Shown: positions 1 through 7,065, counted from the first letter of the stretch. The stretch: DNA of 38,022 bases from Bacillus sp. AFS029637 (GCF_002584985.1 NZ_NUPZ01000037.1:188088-226109), one strand, 5' to 3'. Program-made: numbers and translations. The notes: generated by a model from the letters alone, not told the origin.

Positions 1-4
1 TGTC

Positions 5-193
5 TTATTTCATTATTGTTGATACAGCTTGCTTGTAAATAAGTTGTTGCTTTCCATCGACTAACATTAAAATTGTAAATTTATCTATCCCAACAACTTC
101 TCCTACTATTCTAACGCCACTCTTTAAGAAAATTGTAACAGTACCCTTTTCTTCTTTTATTTGTTTATACAACTCTTCTTGTAAATGTTCCAA
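5..193 (-). CDS. hfq: Hfq-family RNA chaperone (short paralogue)
   Basis: Sm-like fold protein of 62 residues, expected to form a hexamer that binds small RNAs and A-rich mRNA. Visible are the Sm1 segment with the invariant Gly and Asp (SGVRIVGEVVGIDKF, about residues 25-39) and the Sm2 segment GKQQLIYKQAVSTI. It starts at TTG, with AGGGGAG eight bases upstream, and is shorter than the roughly 73-residue B. subtilis Hfq, lacking an N-terminal extension and C-terminal tail. The signature YKHA of Sm2 reads YKQA here, so the conserved His is Gln. B. cereus-group genomes are known to carry more than one Hfq; this is probably a secondary copy. The family call is sure; the function of this copy is not. 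Confidence 0.85.
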   Translation of the reverse strand: MEHLQEELYKQIKEEKGTVTIFLKSGVRIVGEVVGIDKFTILMLVDGKQQLIYKQAVSTIMK

Positions 194-246
194 TTACTGT
201 TCTCCCCTTACTTATAAAACATCTTAATATAAAAAACTATAAATTT

Positions 247-411
247 TCATTTATACATCTTATCTTTTACATTCATAAACTTATTAATAAGTATATCTAA
301 ATCTCGGCTAAATAACAAAACTTTATCATGATCCAATCCATGTCTAGCAACAAGTTGAATTAACTCTTTCTTTTTGTTTTCTATTTTATTTTGTAATTGT
401 CCCATCTCCAT
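247..411 (-). CDS. Spo0E-like aspartyl-phosphate phosphatase
   Basis: A 54-residue helical-hairpin protein with the family pattern ARHGLDHDKVLLFSRDLDIL, equivalent to the SQELD signature (here SRDLD). Spo0E-family proteins dephosphorylate Spo0A~P and delay sporulation. The open frame extends upstream to 543, but that extension is a low-complexity AT-rich stretch unlike the family. The ATG at 411 has GGGAG about 13 bases upstream and gives the usual length; an ATG at 405 is an alternative. A second Spo0E-like gene lies at 2551-2724. Confidence 0.75.
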   Translation of the reverse strand: MEMGQLQNKIENKKKELIQLVARHGLDHDKVLLFSRDLDILINKFMNVKDKMYK

Positions 412-642
412 CTCTATACAAAAACTCCCTTTTCCCATAATATTACTTGTAAAATTATAGTACAAATTCCCACATAAAAAAATATAAAAATGGTTTTTTT
501 TACAATTTTTCATAAACAAATTGTAAATTATATAACATTTCATTTGTATATAACTATATAAACAAACTAAACATATAATCCAAATGAGCTTACAGGCGTT
601 TGTCTAATTACAAATGAGACTGGCTCCTTTTCTATACAAAAA

Positions 643-651
643 CATACTGTA
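643..651 (+). promoter_or_regulatory. Possible SigK-type -10 element before the YjcZ-like gene
   Basis: CATACTGTA fits the CATANNNTA -10 consensus of mother-cell sigma K and lies about 50 bases before the start at 704. No AC pair sits at the usual 16-17 base spacing upstream, so only the -10 half supports the call. Confidence 0.3.
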
Positions 652-703
652 TATAGTAGTCCATGAACTATATAGATTAATTTATTAAAGAGGAGGAAAA
701 AAC

Positions 704-826
704 ATGAGCTTTGGTGGTAGTTGCGCTGGTTTCGGCGGTGGATTTGCTTTGCTTATCGTACTATTCATCCTTCTAATCATTATCGGATGTAGCTGTTGGG
801 GTGGCGGCGGCGGATTCGGATATTAA
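704..826 (+). CDS. YjcZ-family small sporulation membrane peptide
   Basis: A 40-residue peptide: a Gly/Cys/Ser-rich head (MSFGGSCAGFGGGF), one hydrophobic helix (ALLIVLFILLIIIGCSC) and a tail WGGGGGFGY. This head-helix-Gly tail layout is that of the YjcZ/SscA family, associated with spores in Bacillus. AGAGGAGG lies eight bases before the ATG. The gene is monocistronic: a terminator follows at 887-914. The exact role of the family is poorly known; the assignment rests on composition and layout. Confidence 0.85.
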   Translation: MSFGGSCAGFGGGFALLIVLFILLIIIGCSCWGGGGGFGY

Positions 827-886
827 CATATCATATCCTTTGCGCTAACTCTAAAGGAATGCAGTAAGAAAACTAAAAACTATATG

Positions 887-914
887 AAAACAGCTCATAT
901 TTGAGCTGTTTTTT
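887..914 (+). terminator. Rho-independent terminator after the YjcZ-like gene
   Basis: AAAACAGCTCA, loop TATT, then TGAGCTG followed by a run of T. Confidence 0.85.
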
Positions 915-1014
915 CATACTTTCGTATGAGTGAATGTACCCCTTATTTGCGATTTCACCTAACAAAATATCGTTTACTATAGAATAAGAAACATTTTTAC
1001 TGAGGAGGATTACA

Positions 1015-1482
1015 ATGATTAAAGGTCTTTATGAAGCACATTTACCCGTCCGTAGCTTAGAAGTATCTATATCTTTTTATGAATCACTAGGGCTCAAATT
1101 ATATAAAAGAGGAGAATATATTGCTTTCTTTTGGATTAAAGAAAATGAAAGTTGGCTCGGCCTTTGGGAAGGAACAGAATACAAAGTTAATTATCACCCA
1201 TCTTTACGACATATCGCCTTCCAAGTAAGCTTACACGATTTAGAAAATGCGATACATTGGCTAAATCAAAAAGGAATTTCAGCACGAAAAGACTTTGGAA
1301 TGGAACCAATTGAACCCATTGTTTTTCCGGAATTAGCACATGCCTCCGTATACTTTAACGATCCTGATGGAAACAGTTTAGAATTGATTGCACAATTACC
1401 AGTTGAACTTCCTACAAAGGAGAAAGTGTATTTAAGCGAATGGAAAAAACAAGTTCAAGCATCATTATTACATAAGGATTAA
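1015..1482 (+). CDS. VOC superfamily (glyoxalase/bleomycin-resistance-like) protein
   Basis: A 155-residue single vicinal-oxygen-chelate unit with two beta-alpha-beta-beta-beta modules. Module one opens with AHLPVRSLEVSISFYESLGL (His near residue 9). Module two carries LRHIAFQV and ends with the characteristic DPDGNSLELIA, with the metal-ligand Glu. Such proteins dimerise to form metal sites used for isomerisation, epimerisation, ring cleavage or drug binding; the substrate cannot be read from sequence. GAGGAGG lies six bases before the ATG. A decayed MFS gene begins 12 bases after the stop, suggesting the two once formed an operon. Confidence 0.85.
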   Translation: MIKGLYEAHLPVRSLEVSISFYESLGLKLYKRGEYIAFFWIKENESWLGLWEGTEYKVNYHPSLRHIAFQVSLHDLENAIHWLNQKGISARKDFGMEPIEPIVFPELAHASVYFNDPDGNSLELIAQLPVELPTKEKVYLSEWKKQVQASLLHKD

Positions 1483-1494
1483 CCTTTTATATCA

Positions 1495-1882
1495 GTTTCT
1501 TATTCCACACTTCTTAAAACAAATACAAACTTCAAAAAACTATTTTATGGTCAAACATTAAGTGTACTTGGAGATTGGTTTCATACGGTAGCTTTATTAA
1601 CATTCGTCTATAGCATAACGGAATCTCCGTTTATGATAGCGCTCACTTTTATAAGTAAAGGGTTGCCTCAGCTTCTTCTTAGTCCTTTCATAGGTGGAAT
1701 TGTAGATCGTTTTTCTAAAAAAAGATTCTGATTTTCACCGATATTTTACGGGATGGCTTTTAGAGATTCTTTCTCCGCAAGTTATTGGTAGCCTGTTAGC
1801 TATATGCTGTATTTTCGTTAGTTTTATATGGATTTTCTTATTTTATCGTGGGGAACTTAGTGAAGAATCTACTATCACTTAA
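1495..1882 (+). pseudogene. Decayed MFS transporter gene
   Basis: An open stretch at 1495-1728 encodes an MFS N-terminus (LFYGQTLSVLGDWFHTVALL, then the loop GIVDRFSKKR) and stops at TGA 1729. The frame then shifts: about 1720-1760 reads as the continuation after the loop, and 1770-1882 reads as the last transmembrane helix of such a transporter (VIGSLLAICCIFVSFIWIFL). The middle of the gene is missing. No ATG remains at the expected start. It is followed by a good terminator, so the original transcription unit was probably VOC gene plus transporter. Confidence 0.75.
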
Positions 1883-1883
1883 T

Positions 1884-1934
1884 GAGGTAAACCCAAAAGT
1901 AGCTGAATAGCTACTTGGGCTAACCTCTTTTTTA
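1884..1934 (+). terminator. Rho-independent terminator after the MFS relic
   Basis: A long imperfect hairpin (GAGGTAAACCC / GGGCTAACCTC outside, AAGTAGCT / AGCTACTT inside) followed by eight T residues. Confidence 0.85.
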
Positions 1935-1935
1935 T

Positions 1936-2022
1936 TTGCAGGAAAAACCCAAAACGAGTACTGGATATAAAACGAACAAAAGAGCCTATCTTTATACAGA
2001 ATGTTTGGATTGTCCATTTTAA
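1936..2022 (+). pseudogene. Transposase fragment, probably IS1182-like
   Basis: The frame ending at TAA 2020 reads ...KPKTSTGYKTNKRAYLYTEC and then LDCPF. The layout Gly-Tyr, basic residues, YxxxxC, x2, CP resembles the Cys cluster of IS1182-type transposases. Only about 28 codons survive and no inverted repeats were found, so the identification is tentative. Confidence 0.35.
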
Positions 2023-2077
2023 GATAGTCGTAGACTGTCTATTCATAAGTTGATATACATTGTATTCCAAAAATTAA

Positions 2078-2281
2078 TCAACCAGATTTTATAGGAGAAG
2101 ATTTTGATAAAGAATCCATGCATTGTTTTTTAATATAATGGTAAGTTCTGTGAGTATAATAAACTTTTGCAGTAGCAAGATTATCACAAATAGAACACTT
2201 AATTTGATAAGAAGCTTTGCTAACATGGGGAGTGTCTAACAATAGTAATGTTTCTTTCATGTGTGAGGTACAGACCCACAT
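2078..2281 (-). CDS. Small CxxH/CxxC protein, possibly zinc binding
   Basis: A 67-residue protein opening MWVCTSHMKE (C4-x2-H7) and containing KCSICDN (C29-x2-C32), a spacing that could hold one zinc. The C-terminal half is basic and aromatic (YYTHRTYHYIKK). AAGGGGTG lies five bases before the ATG. It recalls the small CxxH/CxxC proteins found in Bacillus, but I cannot name a family with certainty and no function is known. Transcription runs leftward into the transposase relic; no terminator was seen. Confidence 0.6.
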   Translation of the reverse strand: MWVCTSHMKETLLLLDTPHVSKASYQIKCSICDNLATAKVYYTHRTYHYIKKQCMDSLSKSSPIKSG

Positions 2282-2550
2282 AACGTCACCCCTTCATTAA
2301 TATTTCACAGTAATCTTTACTCTGTGGAGTCACTTTCCTCTTAAGTTTATCTGGCTTTCATTTCTTCAATTGTTCTGCAATTATCTAATTCCAATAGATC
2401 GAAATATTTTTCAATTGTTTTATAGGGCTTTTAACTAATCTTTTCTGCCTGCCTACAATTATTGTACTTTCTTTCGAAACAATTTTTATCAGTTTTATAT
2501 AATAAAGATAATTTCTAGAAACAACTATTAGACATAAGCTACTACCCAAG
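2282..2550. other. Intergenic stretch with a short coding relic
   Basis: On the minus strand, 2347-2430 is open for 28 codons (begins KPYKTIEKYFDLLELDNC, ends at TAA 2347-2349) and looks like the tail of a lost helical protein. I do not recognise it and see no start or ribosome binding site. The rest is AT-rich without an evident hairpin. Confidence 0.3.
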
Positions 2551-2724
2551 TTACTCCTGTTTGTTTACTGCGGAATATTTTATCATCATAAATTCATTGA
2601 CCACCAAATCTAACTTTTGGCTGAATTCAACGGTTTTTTGGTTAGTTAATCCATATTTCTGCGCTGATATTTCCATTTCGCGTTTGAATTGATTGTATTC
2701 ATTTAAAATTTTTTTCAGCTTCAT
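2551..2724 (-). CDS. Spo0E-like aspartyl-phosphate phosphatase
   Basis: A 57-residue protein with the Spo0E-family core SAQKYGLTNQKTVEFSQKLD (SQKLD replaces the SQELD signature), predicted to dephosphorylate Spo0A~P. The start is the ATG at 2724: GGAGG lies seven bases upstream. The longer frame starting at 2742 would place its ATG immediately before that site. It stands alone in the leftward direction. It is distinct in sequence from the copy at 247-411, so this is not a recent duplication. Confidence 0.85.
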   Translation of the reverse strand: MKLKKILNEYNQFKREMEISAQKYGLTNQKTVEFSQKLDLVVNEFMMIKYSAVNKQE

Positions 2725-2924
2725 GAAGCTGCCTCCAATCATAATGTAAGCATACTATTTTCCGTAAATTGTATAAGGTTTGATAGCGCTCTTTAACGAT
2801 TGAATGGCCCCTGCTTTGCTATTCAACTAAATTAAGCACGATTGTGCAATTTTCCACAGAAATTATATAAGGGTGATACGTGTAAAAACTCTCATTCTTT
2901 CAAAGATAGGAATTTTATGTTTAT

Positions 2925-3707
2925 TTACACTTTTTGCTCAAGAAGTTTTCTGGTATAGATGGTTACCCATTTCCTTGGCAGCAGGCCCACAGATTTAGCC
3001 ATGAGTTTATTTTTAAAGCCCGGAATGATTACCCTTTTATTCTTCATTAATCCTTCAAAGCCGCACTTGGCAACCATTTGCGGATCCAACATGTTCTTAT
3101 TGAACACTTTCGTTCCTGCTCCGGCGAATTGCTGCGTGAGTGTTGTTTTAGTAAAGCTTGGACATAATACTGAAACTTGAACCCCAGTTCCTTTCAGTTC
3201 TTCAGCAATCGCTTCCGAAAAGGATAAGACGTACGATTTACTCGCTCCATACATCGACATTCGTGGAACTGGCTGAAAGGCTGCTAGTGAAGCCACGTTT
3301 AAAATTTTACCTTGCTTTCGTTTCACCATGTCATCCGCAAAAAGTCTGGTTAAATACGTAAGTGAAATCATATTTAGCTGCAAATATTCCATTTCCTTCT
3401 GAATATCCACTTCCGTCATGAATCCAAATCCGCCAGCTCCGGCATTATTAATCAATATATCAATGTCAATTCCCTCAGTTTTCAAGTATCGATGCAGGCC
3501 CTCTACCGTTGTATAGTGGCCTAAATCGCCGGCAAAAGTATTTACTTGTATACCATAATCCTTTTTTAAATTCTCGGATTGTTGCTCTAACAACGTTGCG
3601 TCTCTGGCAACTAACACTAAGTTATAGCTGTGACCTGCGAAAATTTTAGCGAATTCCAAACCGATTCCTTTTGTAGCACCTGTAATTAAAATAGTTTCTG
3701 TTGTCAT
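2925..3707 (-). CDS. Short-chain dehydrogenase/reductase (DltE-like)
   Basis: A 260-residue Rossmann-fold oxidoreductase. Motifs in order: TGATKGIG (residues 9-16, NAD(P) binding), NNAG near residue 87, and the catalytic YGASK near residue 153. The C-terminal part (IIPGFKNKLMAKSVGLLPRK) is typical of the membrane-leaning DltE/YqjQ-type SDRs. The start at 3707 has GGAGGA six bases upstream; the frame also opens at 3722, but that ATG overlaps the ribosome binding site. It is unlike the other SDRs of the island and may not belong to the same pathway. Substrate unknown. Confidence 0.85.
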   Translation of the reverse strand: MTTETILITGATKGIGLEFAKIFAGHSYNLVLVARDATLLEQQSENLKKDYGIQVNTFAGDLGHYTTVEGLHRYLKTEGIDIDILINNAGAGGFGFMTEVDIQKEMEYLQLNMISLTYLTRLFADDMVKRKQGKILNVASLAAFQPVPRMSMYGASKSYVLSFSEAIAEELKGTGVQVSVLCPSFTKTTLTQQFAGAGTKVFNKNMLDPQMVAKCGFEGLMKNKRVIIPGFKNKLMAKSVGLLPRKWVTIYTRKLLEQKV

Positions 3708-3762
3708 CCGTCTCCTCCACATGTTTTATTTATCCAGTTGAACAATGAGAAATTGCTTTATT

Positions 3763-3930
3763 CTAACTTGAATCTGTTACATCCATTGCCAGGACAAGGG
3801 CTCGTTTCCCTAATACTTCGATTTCTTTCACACCTTTCTCGTAAGCCCCTATACGACGTGAACATACTACAACGTTCGCCATCTTCCTTGACTAACACAG
3901 ACGCTTTCAGGATCCGTTAACCTGCTACTA
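3763..3930 (-). pseudogene. Decayed SDR fragment (N-terminal part)
   Basis: The minus strand from 3879 to 3763 reads ANVVVCSRRIGAYEKGVKEI and continues EVLGKRALVLAMDVTDSS before a stop. This matches residues 37-75 of the SDR at 5763-6551 (ANVIVCSRRIEVCEEVVKEI...). Upstream, to about 3930, shifted codons still resemble its glycine-rich loop. It lies to the left of the 68-bp box and the intact LysR gene, the position held by the intact SDR in the next module. Confidence 0.8.
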
Positions 3931-4023
3931 TCTTCAGTAACTATATTTGTCCCGTTAAACCAAGCAATCGTTTTAATTATTTTAGAATCTTCAAAATTTT
4001 ATAAAAATTATTATTGTTATCAA

Positions 4024-4091
4024 TTATACTTATAAATTATAATTAAATAAAATTAAAGAATTTAATCTGTAAATAAGTAATACTAATATTC
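4024..4091. repeat. 68-bp AT-rich regulatory box, copy 1 (LysR/SDR-relic intergenic region)
   Basis: First of five copies of a 68-bp element that begins TTATACTTAT, has the core ATAATTAAATAAAATTAAAG and ends near AATATTC. Here it lies directly before the intact LysR gene, followed by AAAAGGGG. The other copies are at 6611-6678, 8786-8853, 9089-9150 (inverted) and 16816-16882. Its place between divergent LysR and enzyme genes suggests that it holds the LysR operator and divergent promoters. Confidence 0.8.
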
Positions 4092-4107
4092 GAAAAGGGG
4101 AGCGGTC

Positions 4108-5013
4108 ATGAACATTGAGCAATTAGTATATATTATTGAGGTCTCAAAACACAGTTCTCTGACTAAAGCAGCACAGAATCTTCATGTGACCCAATCTACG
4201 ATTAGCCAATCCATTTCCAGCTTAGAAAAGGAGTTAGGGGTTAAGATCCTTAATCGCTCACGAGGACACGGTGCTGTACCAACCGATGAAGGTAGAATCA
4301 TTCTAAAACTTGCCTACGGAGTACTGAGAAAAATTGAAGAAATAAAGGAGACAGCCAGCTCATTCAACTCCATGGAAGCGGGAGAACTAAGGTTATCTTC
4401 TTTACCCGGATTGACGACGTTTCTAGTAAAAGCTATAGCTGCTTTTAGACATGAATATCCACATGTAAATGTGGAGGTTACCGAAAAAAGTGGACATGCT
4501 GTAATTGAAGATATTCGACAGCATAAGACCGACATCGGACTGATTACGTATTCGCCCGATTTAAATGTAAATATGGAAGGAATAGCTTTTGAAACACTAT
4601 TTGAAGGGAAACAGAAAGTATATGTTTCTAAGCATTCTCCCTTAGCGTTTCTTGGTACCATAACTCCTCATGATATACTTGATCAAACTCTCGTTACATA
4701 TAAAGGTGAATTTATGCAGTATTTTGTTCAAGATTTCTTTAATAAATATAAACCCTTAAAAATTCTATTTACATCAAACAATATGGATGGAGTTCTCCAA
4801 GCCATCATCGAAAGTTTAGCTATTACATTCGCTCCTGATTTCGTAATGAAAAATTATCCCCCTGTCAACAATGGTGATATCATTCCCGTTGATTTGATGA
4901 ATCATAGAACTGTAAATATTTCTTTAGGAATGGTTCGATCAGAGAATAAACATCTATCCACTTTTGCCAACAAATATATTCATCATCTTAAATCCAAAAT
5001 TATTCAAAGTTAA
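4108..5013 (+). CDS. LysR-family transcriptional regulator
   Basis: A 301-residue regulator. The winged helix-turn-helix is at residues 1-64 (SSLTKAAQNLHVTQSTISQS is the recognition region), a linker helix follows, and a periplasmic-binding-protein-like effector domain runs from about residue 90 to 295. AAAAGGGGAGCGG precedes the ATG. It is the only intact LysR gene of the island, and LysR relics stand at the same position beside other copies of the box. It therefore probably controls all boxed promoters in response to a pathway intermediate; that is inference from arrangement. Its left-hand divergent partner has decayed to an SDR relic. Confidence 0.9.
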   Translation: MNIEQLVYIIEVSKHSSLTKAAQNLHVTQSTISQSISSLEKELGVKILNRSRGHGAVPTDEGRIILKLAYGVLRKIEEIKETASSFNSMEAGELRLSSLPGLTTFLVKAIAAFRHEYPHVNVEVTEKSGHAVIEDIRQHKTDIGLITYSPDLNVNMEGIAFETLFEGKQKVYVSKHSPLAFLGTITPHDILDQTLVTYKGEFMQYFVQDFFNKYKPLKILFTSNNMDGVLQAIIESLAITFAPDFVMKNYPPVNNGDIIPVDLMNHRTVNISLGMVRSENKHLSTFANKYIHHLKSKIIQS

Positions 5014-5017
5014 GAGA

Positions 5018-5063
5018 GCAAAAAGAGAAGCTCGTCGCATGTGAACATCGAGCTTCTCTTTTT
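5018..5063. terminator. Bidirectional terminator between LysR and cupin genes
   Basis: AAAAAGAGAAGCTCG pairs with CGAGCTTCTCTTTTT around a 14-base loop, giving T tracts in both directions for the convergent genes. Confidence 0.9.
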
Positions 5064-5076
5064 ACAAATCTATCTT

Positions 5077-5553
5077 TTAAAACTTAGTCACATCGACCGG
5101 TTCAATTCCTTCAGCTGCGCAATGCTCATGGTATTTTTTCAAAAATGACTCCCAATTATCTCTGGCAATAATTTCCCCATTCTCACCTAAATAATCTAAT
5201 GTTCCTTCAACAATATTAAGCGTAATAACTTCTTCATCTCCTACAGCTTGAGGTGTATGTGAAGAGCCAGCTGGCTCATAAACGACATCACCAGCTTTAG
5301 AAACCCAAGGATCCTCAAGATATCTCCAAGTGCCTTGGACAGTATAAACAATGACCGTACCAGGATGAAAATGAGCAGGAAGTTGCATAGCCGCAGGGAC
5401 TTTTAATAGCGTAACCGTCTGTCCGGTTACTGGGTTGGCCTTAAGTAATTTAAACTTCGCATCTCCAAAATAAGGAATCCAAGGTAAATCATCTGGACAA
5501 ATATTATTAGCATGAAATGCCACTACCTCTTTTACATTTTTTACGTTTCCCAT
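5077..5553 (-). CDS. Cupin dioxygenase, 2,4'-dihydroxyacetophenone dioxygenase type
   Basis: A 158-residue single-domain cupin. The start of the fold reads DLPWIPYFGDAKFKLLKANP. Metal-site motifs are LPAHFHPGTV (two His) in cupin motif 1 and EPAGSSHTPQ (His) in motif 2, linked by WRYLEDPWVSKAGD. This pattern matches the 2,4'-dihydroxyacetophenone dioxygenase family, Fe(II) enzymes that cleave the C-C bond of an alpha-hydroxyketone to a carboxylic acid and formate. The true substrate may differ. A perfect cre-type site lies 38 bases before the ATG. The intact SDR ends about 210 bases upstream on the same strand. Confidence 0.8.
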   Translation of the reverse strand: MGNVKNVKEVVAFHANNICPDDLPWIPYFGDAKFKLLKANPVTGQTVTLLKVPAAMQLPAHFHPGTVIVYTVQGTWRYLEDPWVSKAGDVVYEPAGSSHTPQAVGDEEVITLNIVEGTLDYLGENGEIIARDNWESFLKKYHEHCAAEGIEPVDVTKF

Positions 5554-5590
5554 TTATATCGCCTCTTTCTATTTTTTAAAATCAGCATGC

Positions 5591-5604
5591 TGATAACGCT
5601 TACA
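5591..5604 (-). promoter_or_regulatory. cre-type CcpA site upstream of the cupin gene
   Basis: Reading leftward, TGTAAGCGTTATCA satisfies every position of the cre consensus TGWAARCGYTWNCW. It lies 38 bases before the cupin start, where CcpA binding would repress or modulate transcription. Confidence 0.55.
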
Positions 5605-5713
5605 TTAATCGGTTGATTAACTACTGCGAATCTATCATTTTCAGTGTGTTCATAATTAAAAATTAAGTGAAGTGATTATTTTTAACTTATAATTAACTTC
5701 TACTAATTCACAC

Positions 5714-5733
5714 CCTCAATTTGATATATTCAC
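5714..5733. repeat. 20-bp sequence shared with 12630-12649
   Basis: CCTCAATTTGATATATTCAC occurs here between the SDR and cupin genes and again at 12630-12649, before dioxygenase 2. In both places it lies downstream of SDR sequence and upstream of a cre-like site. Confidence 0.8.
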
Positions 5734-5762
5734 GAATTAAGTTTAATTATTTTTTTTGGGAC

Positions 5763-6551
5763 CTACTTAGCACCAAGTCCCCCATCAAGAGTCAATATTT
5801 GTCCTGTACAATAATCAGAAGCTGCTGAAGCAAAATAAAGGACTGCTCCTACTAAATCTTTGTCTCTACCTAATCTCCTTACTGGAACTTGGGAGGCAAT
5901 AATAGGACCGGCCTTATGCACAAGTGTTCCAGGTATTTCTGGGTTATTCATTCCAGTAGTGAAAACTCCAGGAGCAATAGAATTCACATGTACACCATGG
6001 CGGCCCCACTTAACTGCAAGATCCTTCGTTAAAGTCATAACTGCACCCTTACTTGTTGTATATCCTACAGAATCTACTGCTTCTGGGTCAGTACCTTTAA
6101 AGCCGATTGAAGAAGAAATATTAATGATTTTTCCGTATTCGTTGTCTATCATATGTCTTCCTACAGCCTGACACATTAAAAATGTTCCTGTCACATTTGT
6201 ATCGAGCATAGCTTGCCATTCTGTTAAAGGCATGTCCGTAGCAGGCGTTTCAAAAACCGTGCCGCTACTGTTGACTAAAATTTCGATTTTCCCAAAATGA
6301 GAAACCGCTATCTCCACACCTTGAGCGATAGATTCAGGAACTGTTATATCCAATGATAAGGCAAGTGCTTGTCCTCCTAACGCCTCGATTTCTTTCACAA
6401 CTTCTTCGCAAACTTCTATACGACGTGAGCAAACTATCACATTTGCACCGGCCTCAGCTAACGCCAGTGCCATTACACGCCCTAACCCGCTACCACCTCC
6501 GGTAACCATTGCTGTCTGTCCTGTTAAATCAAACAATTGTGTAGATGACAT
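5763..6551 (-). CDS. Short-chain dehydrogenase/reductase (FabG/gluconate dehydrogenase-like)
   Basis: A 262-residue classical SDR with all motifs: TGGGSGLG (17-24), NSSG near 94-97, Ser about 147 in NISSSIG, and the catalytic pair Y164/K168 in YTTSK. The C-terminus ends CTGQILTLDGGLGAK, as in soluble 3-oxoacyl- or polyol-type dehydrogenases. Expected reaction: NAD(P)-dependent alcohol/ketone interconversion on a pathway intermediate. AAAGGGGG lies before the ATG. Its 5' side carries box copy 2 and a LysR relic; downstream comes the cupin, so an alcohol-to-ketone step feeding the cupin C-C cleavage is plausible. Degraded pieces of the same gene occur at 3763-3930 and 12661-12704. Confidence 0.9.
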   Translation of the reverse strand: MSSTQLFDLTGQTAMVTGGGSGLGRVMALALAEAGANVIVCSRRIEVCEEVVKEIEALGGQALALSLDITVPESIAQGVEIAVSHFGKIEILVNSSGTVFETPATDMPLTEWQAMLDTNVTGTFLMCQAVGRHMIDNEYGKIINISSSIGFKGTDPEAVDSVGYTTSKGAVMTLTKDLAVKWGRHGVHVNSIAPGVFTTGMNNPEIPGTLVHKAGPIIASQVPVRRLGRDKDLVGAVLYFASAASDYCTGQILTLDGGLGAK

Positions 6552-6610
6552 TCTAGACCCCCTTTAAAATTTTTAATATTCGAAATTTTTAAAACTTACT
6601 ATATTATGGA

Positions 6611-6678
6611 TTATACTCATAAGTTATAATTAAATAAAATTAAAGATTTTAATGTGCAAATAAATATTATTAATATTC
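6611..6678. repeat. 68-bp AT-rich regulatory box, copy 2
   Basis: Begins TTATACTCAT and contains ATAATTAAATAAAATTAAAG and the terminal AATATTC, in the same orientation and length as copy 1. It separates the leftward SDR from a rightward LysR relic. Confidence 0.85.
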
Positions 6679-6693
6679 AAAAAGGAGTACAGT

Positions 6694-6885
6694 ATCAATA
6701 TTGAACAACGACCATAAATATGGAAGTTTTTTCTAATTCACCTTTGGAAGTTTGCCATTACATGTTCTCCTGATTTCGTAATAAAAAATTATCACCCTGT
6801 CATAAAAGGTGATATCATTCCAATTGATTTGGTGATTCATAAGTACTTAAATATTTCTTTTAGGTTGGTTCGATCAGAAGATAAC
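6694..6885 (+). pseudogene. LysR relic with large internal deletion
   Basis: It starts ATCAATATTGAACAA, aligned with ATGAACATTGAGCAA of the intact LysR gene, so the start codon is lost (ATG to ATC). After about 30 bases it jumps to sequence matching 4800-4950 of the intact gene: TCCTGATTTCGTAAT is shared, then the GGTGATATCATTCC segment and GGTTCGATCAGA. Most of the regulator is missing. Confidence 0.9.
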
Positions 6886-6897
6886 TTGCTTTTTTTG

Positions 6898-7065
6898 CTA
6901 CCTGCGAAGCTCCAAATTCTGTCTTACAACCTCTTTTACTTCATCTTCTACTTCAATATAATCATCCGAGTAAGTCTCGGACATCTTCTCTTGACAATTC
7001 CAACACTCGCTGCGATTCCGTTCCATAATGGCTAATACTTCATGACAATGTACACAACGATCCAT
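6898..7065 (-). CDS. Small zinc-ribbon protein
   Basis: A 55-residue protein, easily missed because of its size. It has two CxxC knuckles, RCVHCHEV (C4, C7) and ECWNCQEK (C21, C24), spaced as in a zinc ribbon, then an acidic helix (SDDYIEVEDEVKEVVRQNLE). AAAGGAGG lies seven bases before the ATG, an excellent site. It follows the stop of the MFS transporter at 7121 by 55 bases on the same strand, so the two are probably cotranscribed. No equivalent follows the second transporter. Function is unknown; a role as a regulatory adaptor or metal-binding accessory is guesswork. Confidence 0.75.
   Translation of the reverse strand: MDRCVHCHEVLAIMERNRSECWNCQEKMSETYSDDYIEVEDEVKEVVRQNLELRR

Noticed and set aside
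412-543. N-terminal extension of the first Spo0E-like protein
   Set aside because: Low-complexity translation of AT-rich DNA; the family is short and a ribosome binding site exists for the ATG at 411.
1879-2070. 63-codon minus-strand frame
   Set aside because: It runs antisense over the terminator and the transposase scrap, whose plus-strand reading is more protein-like.
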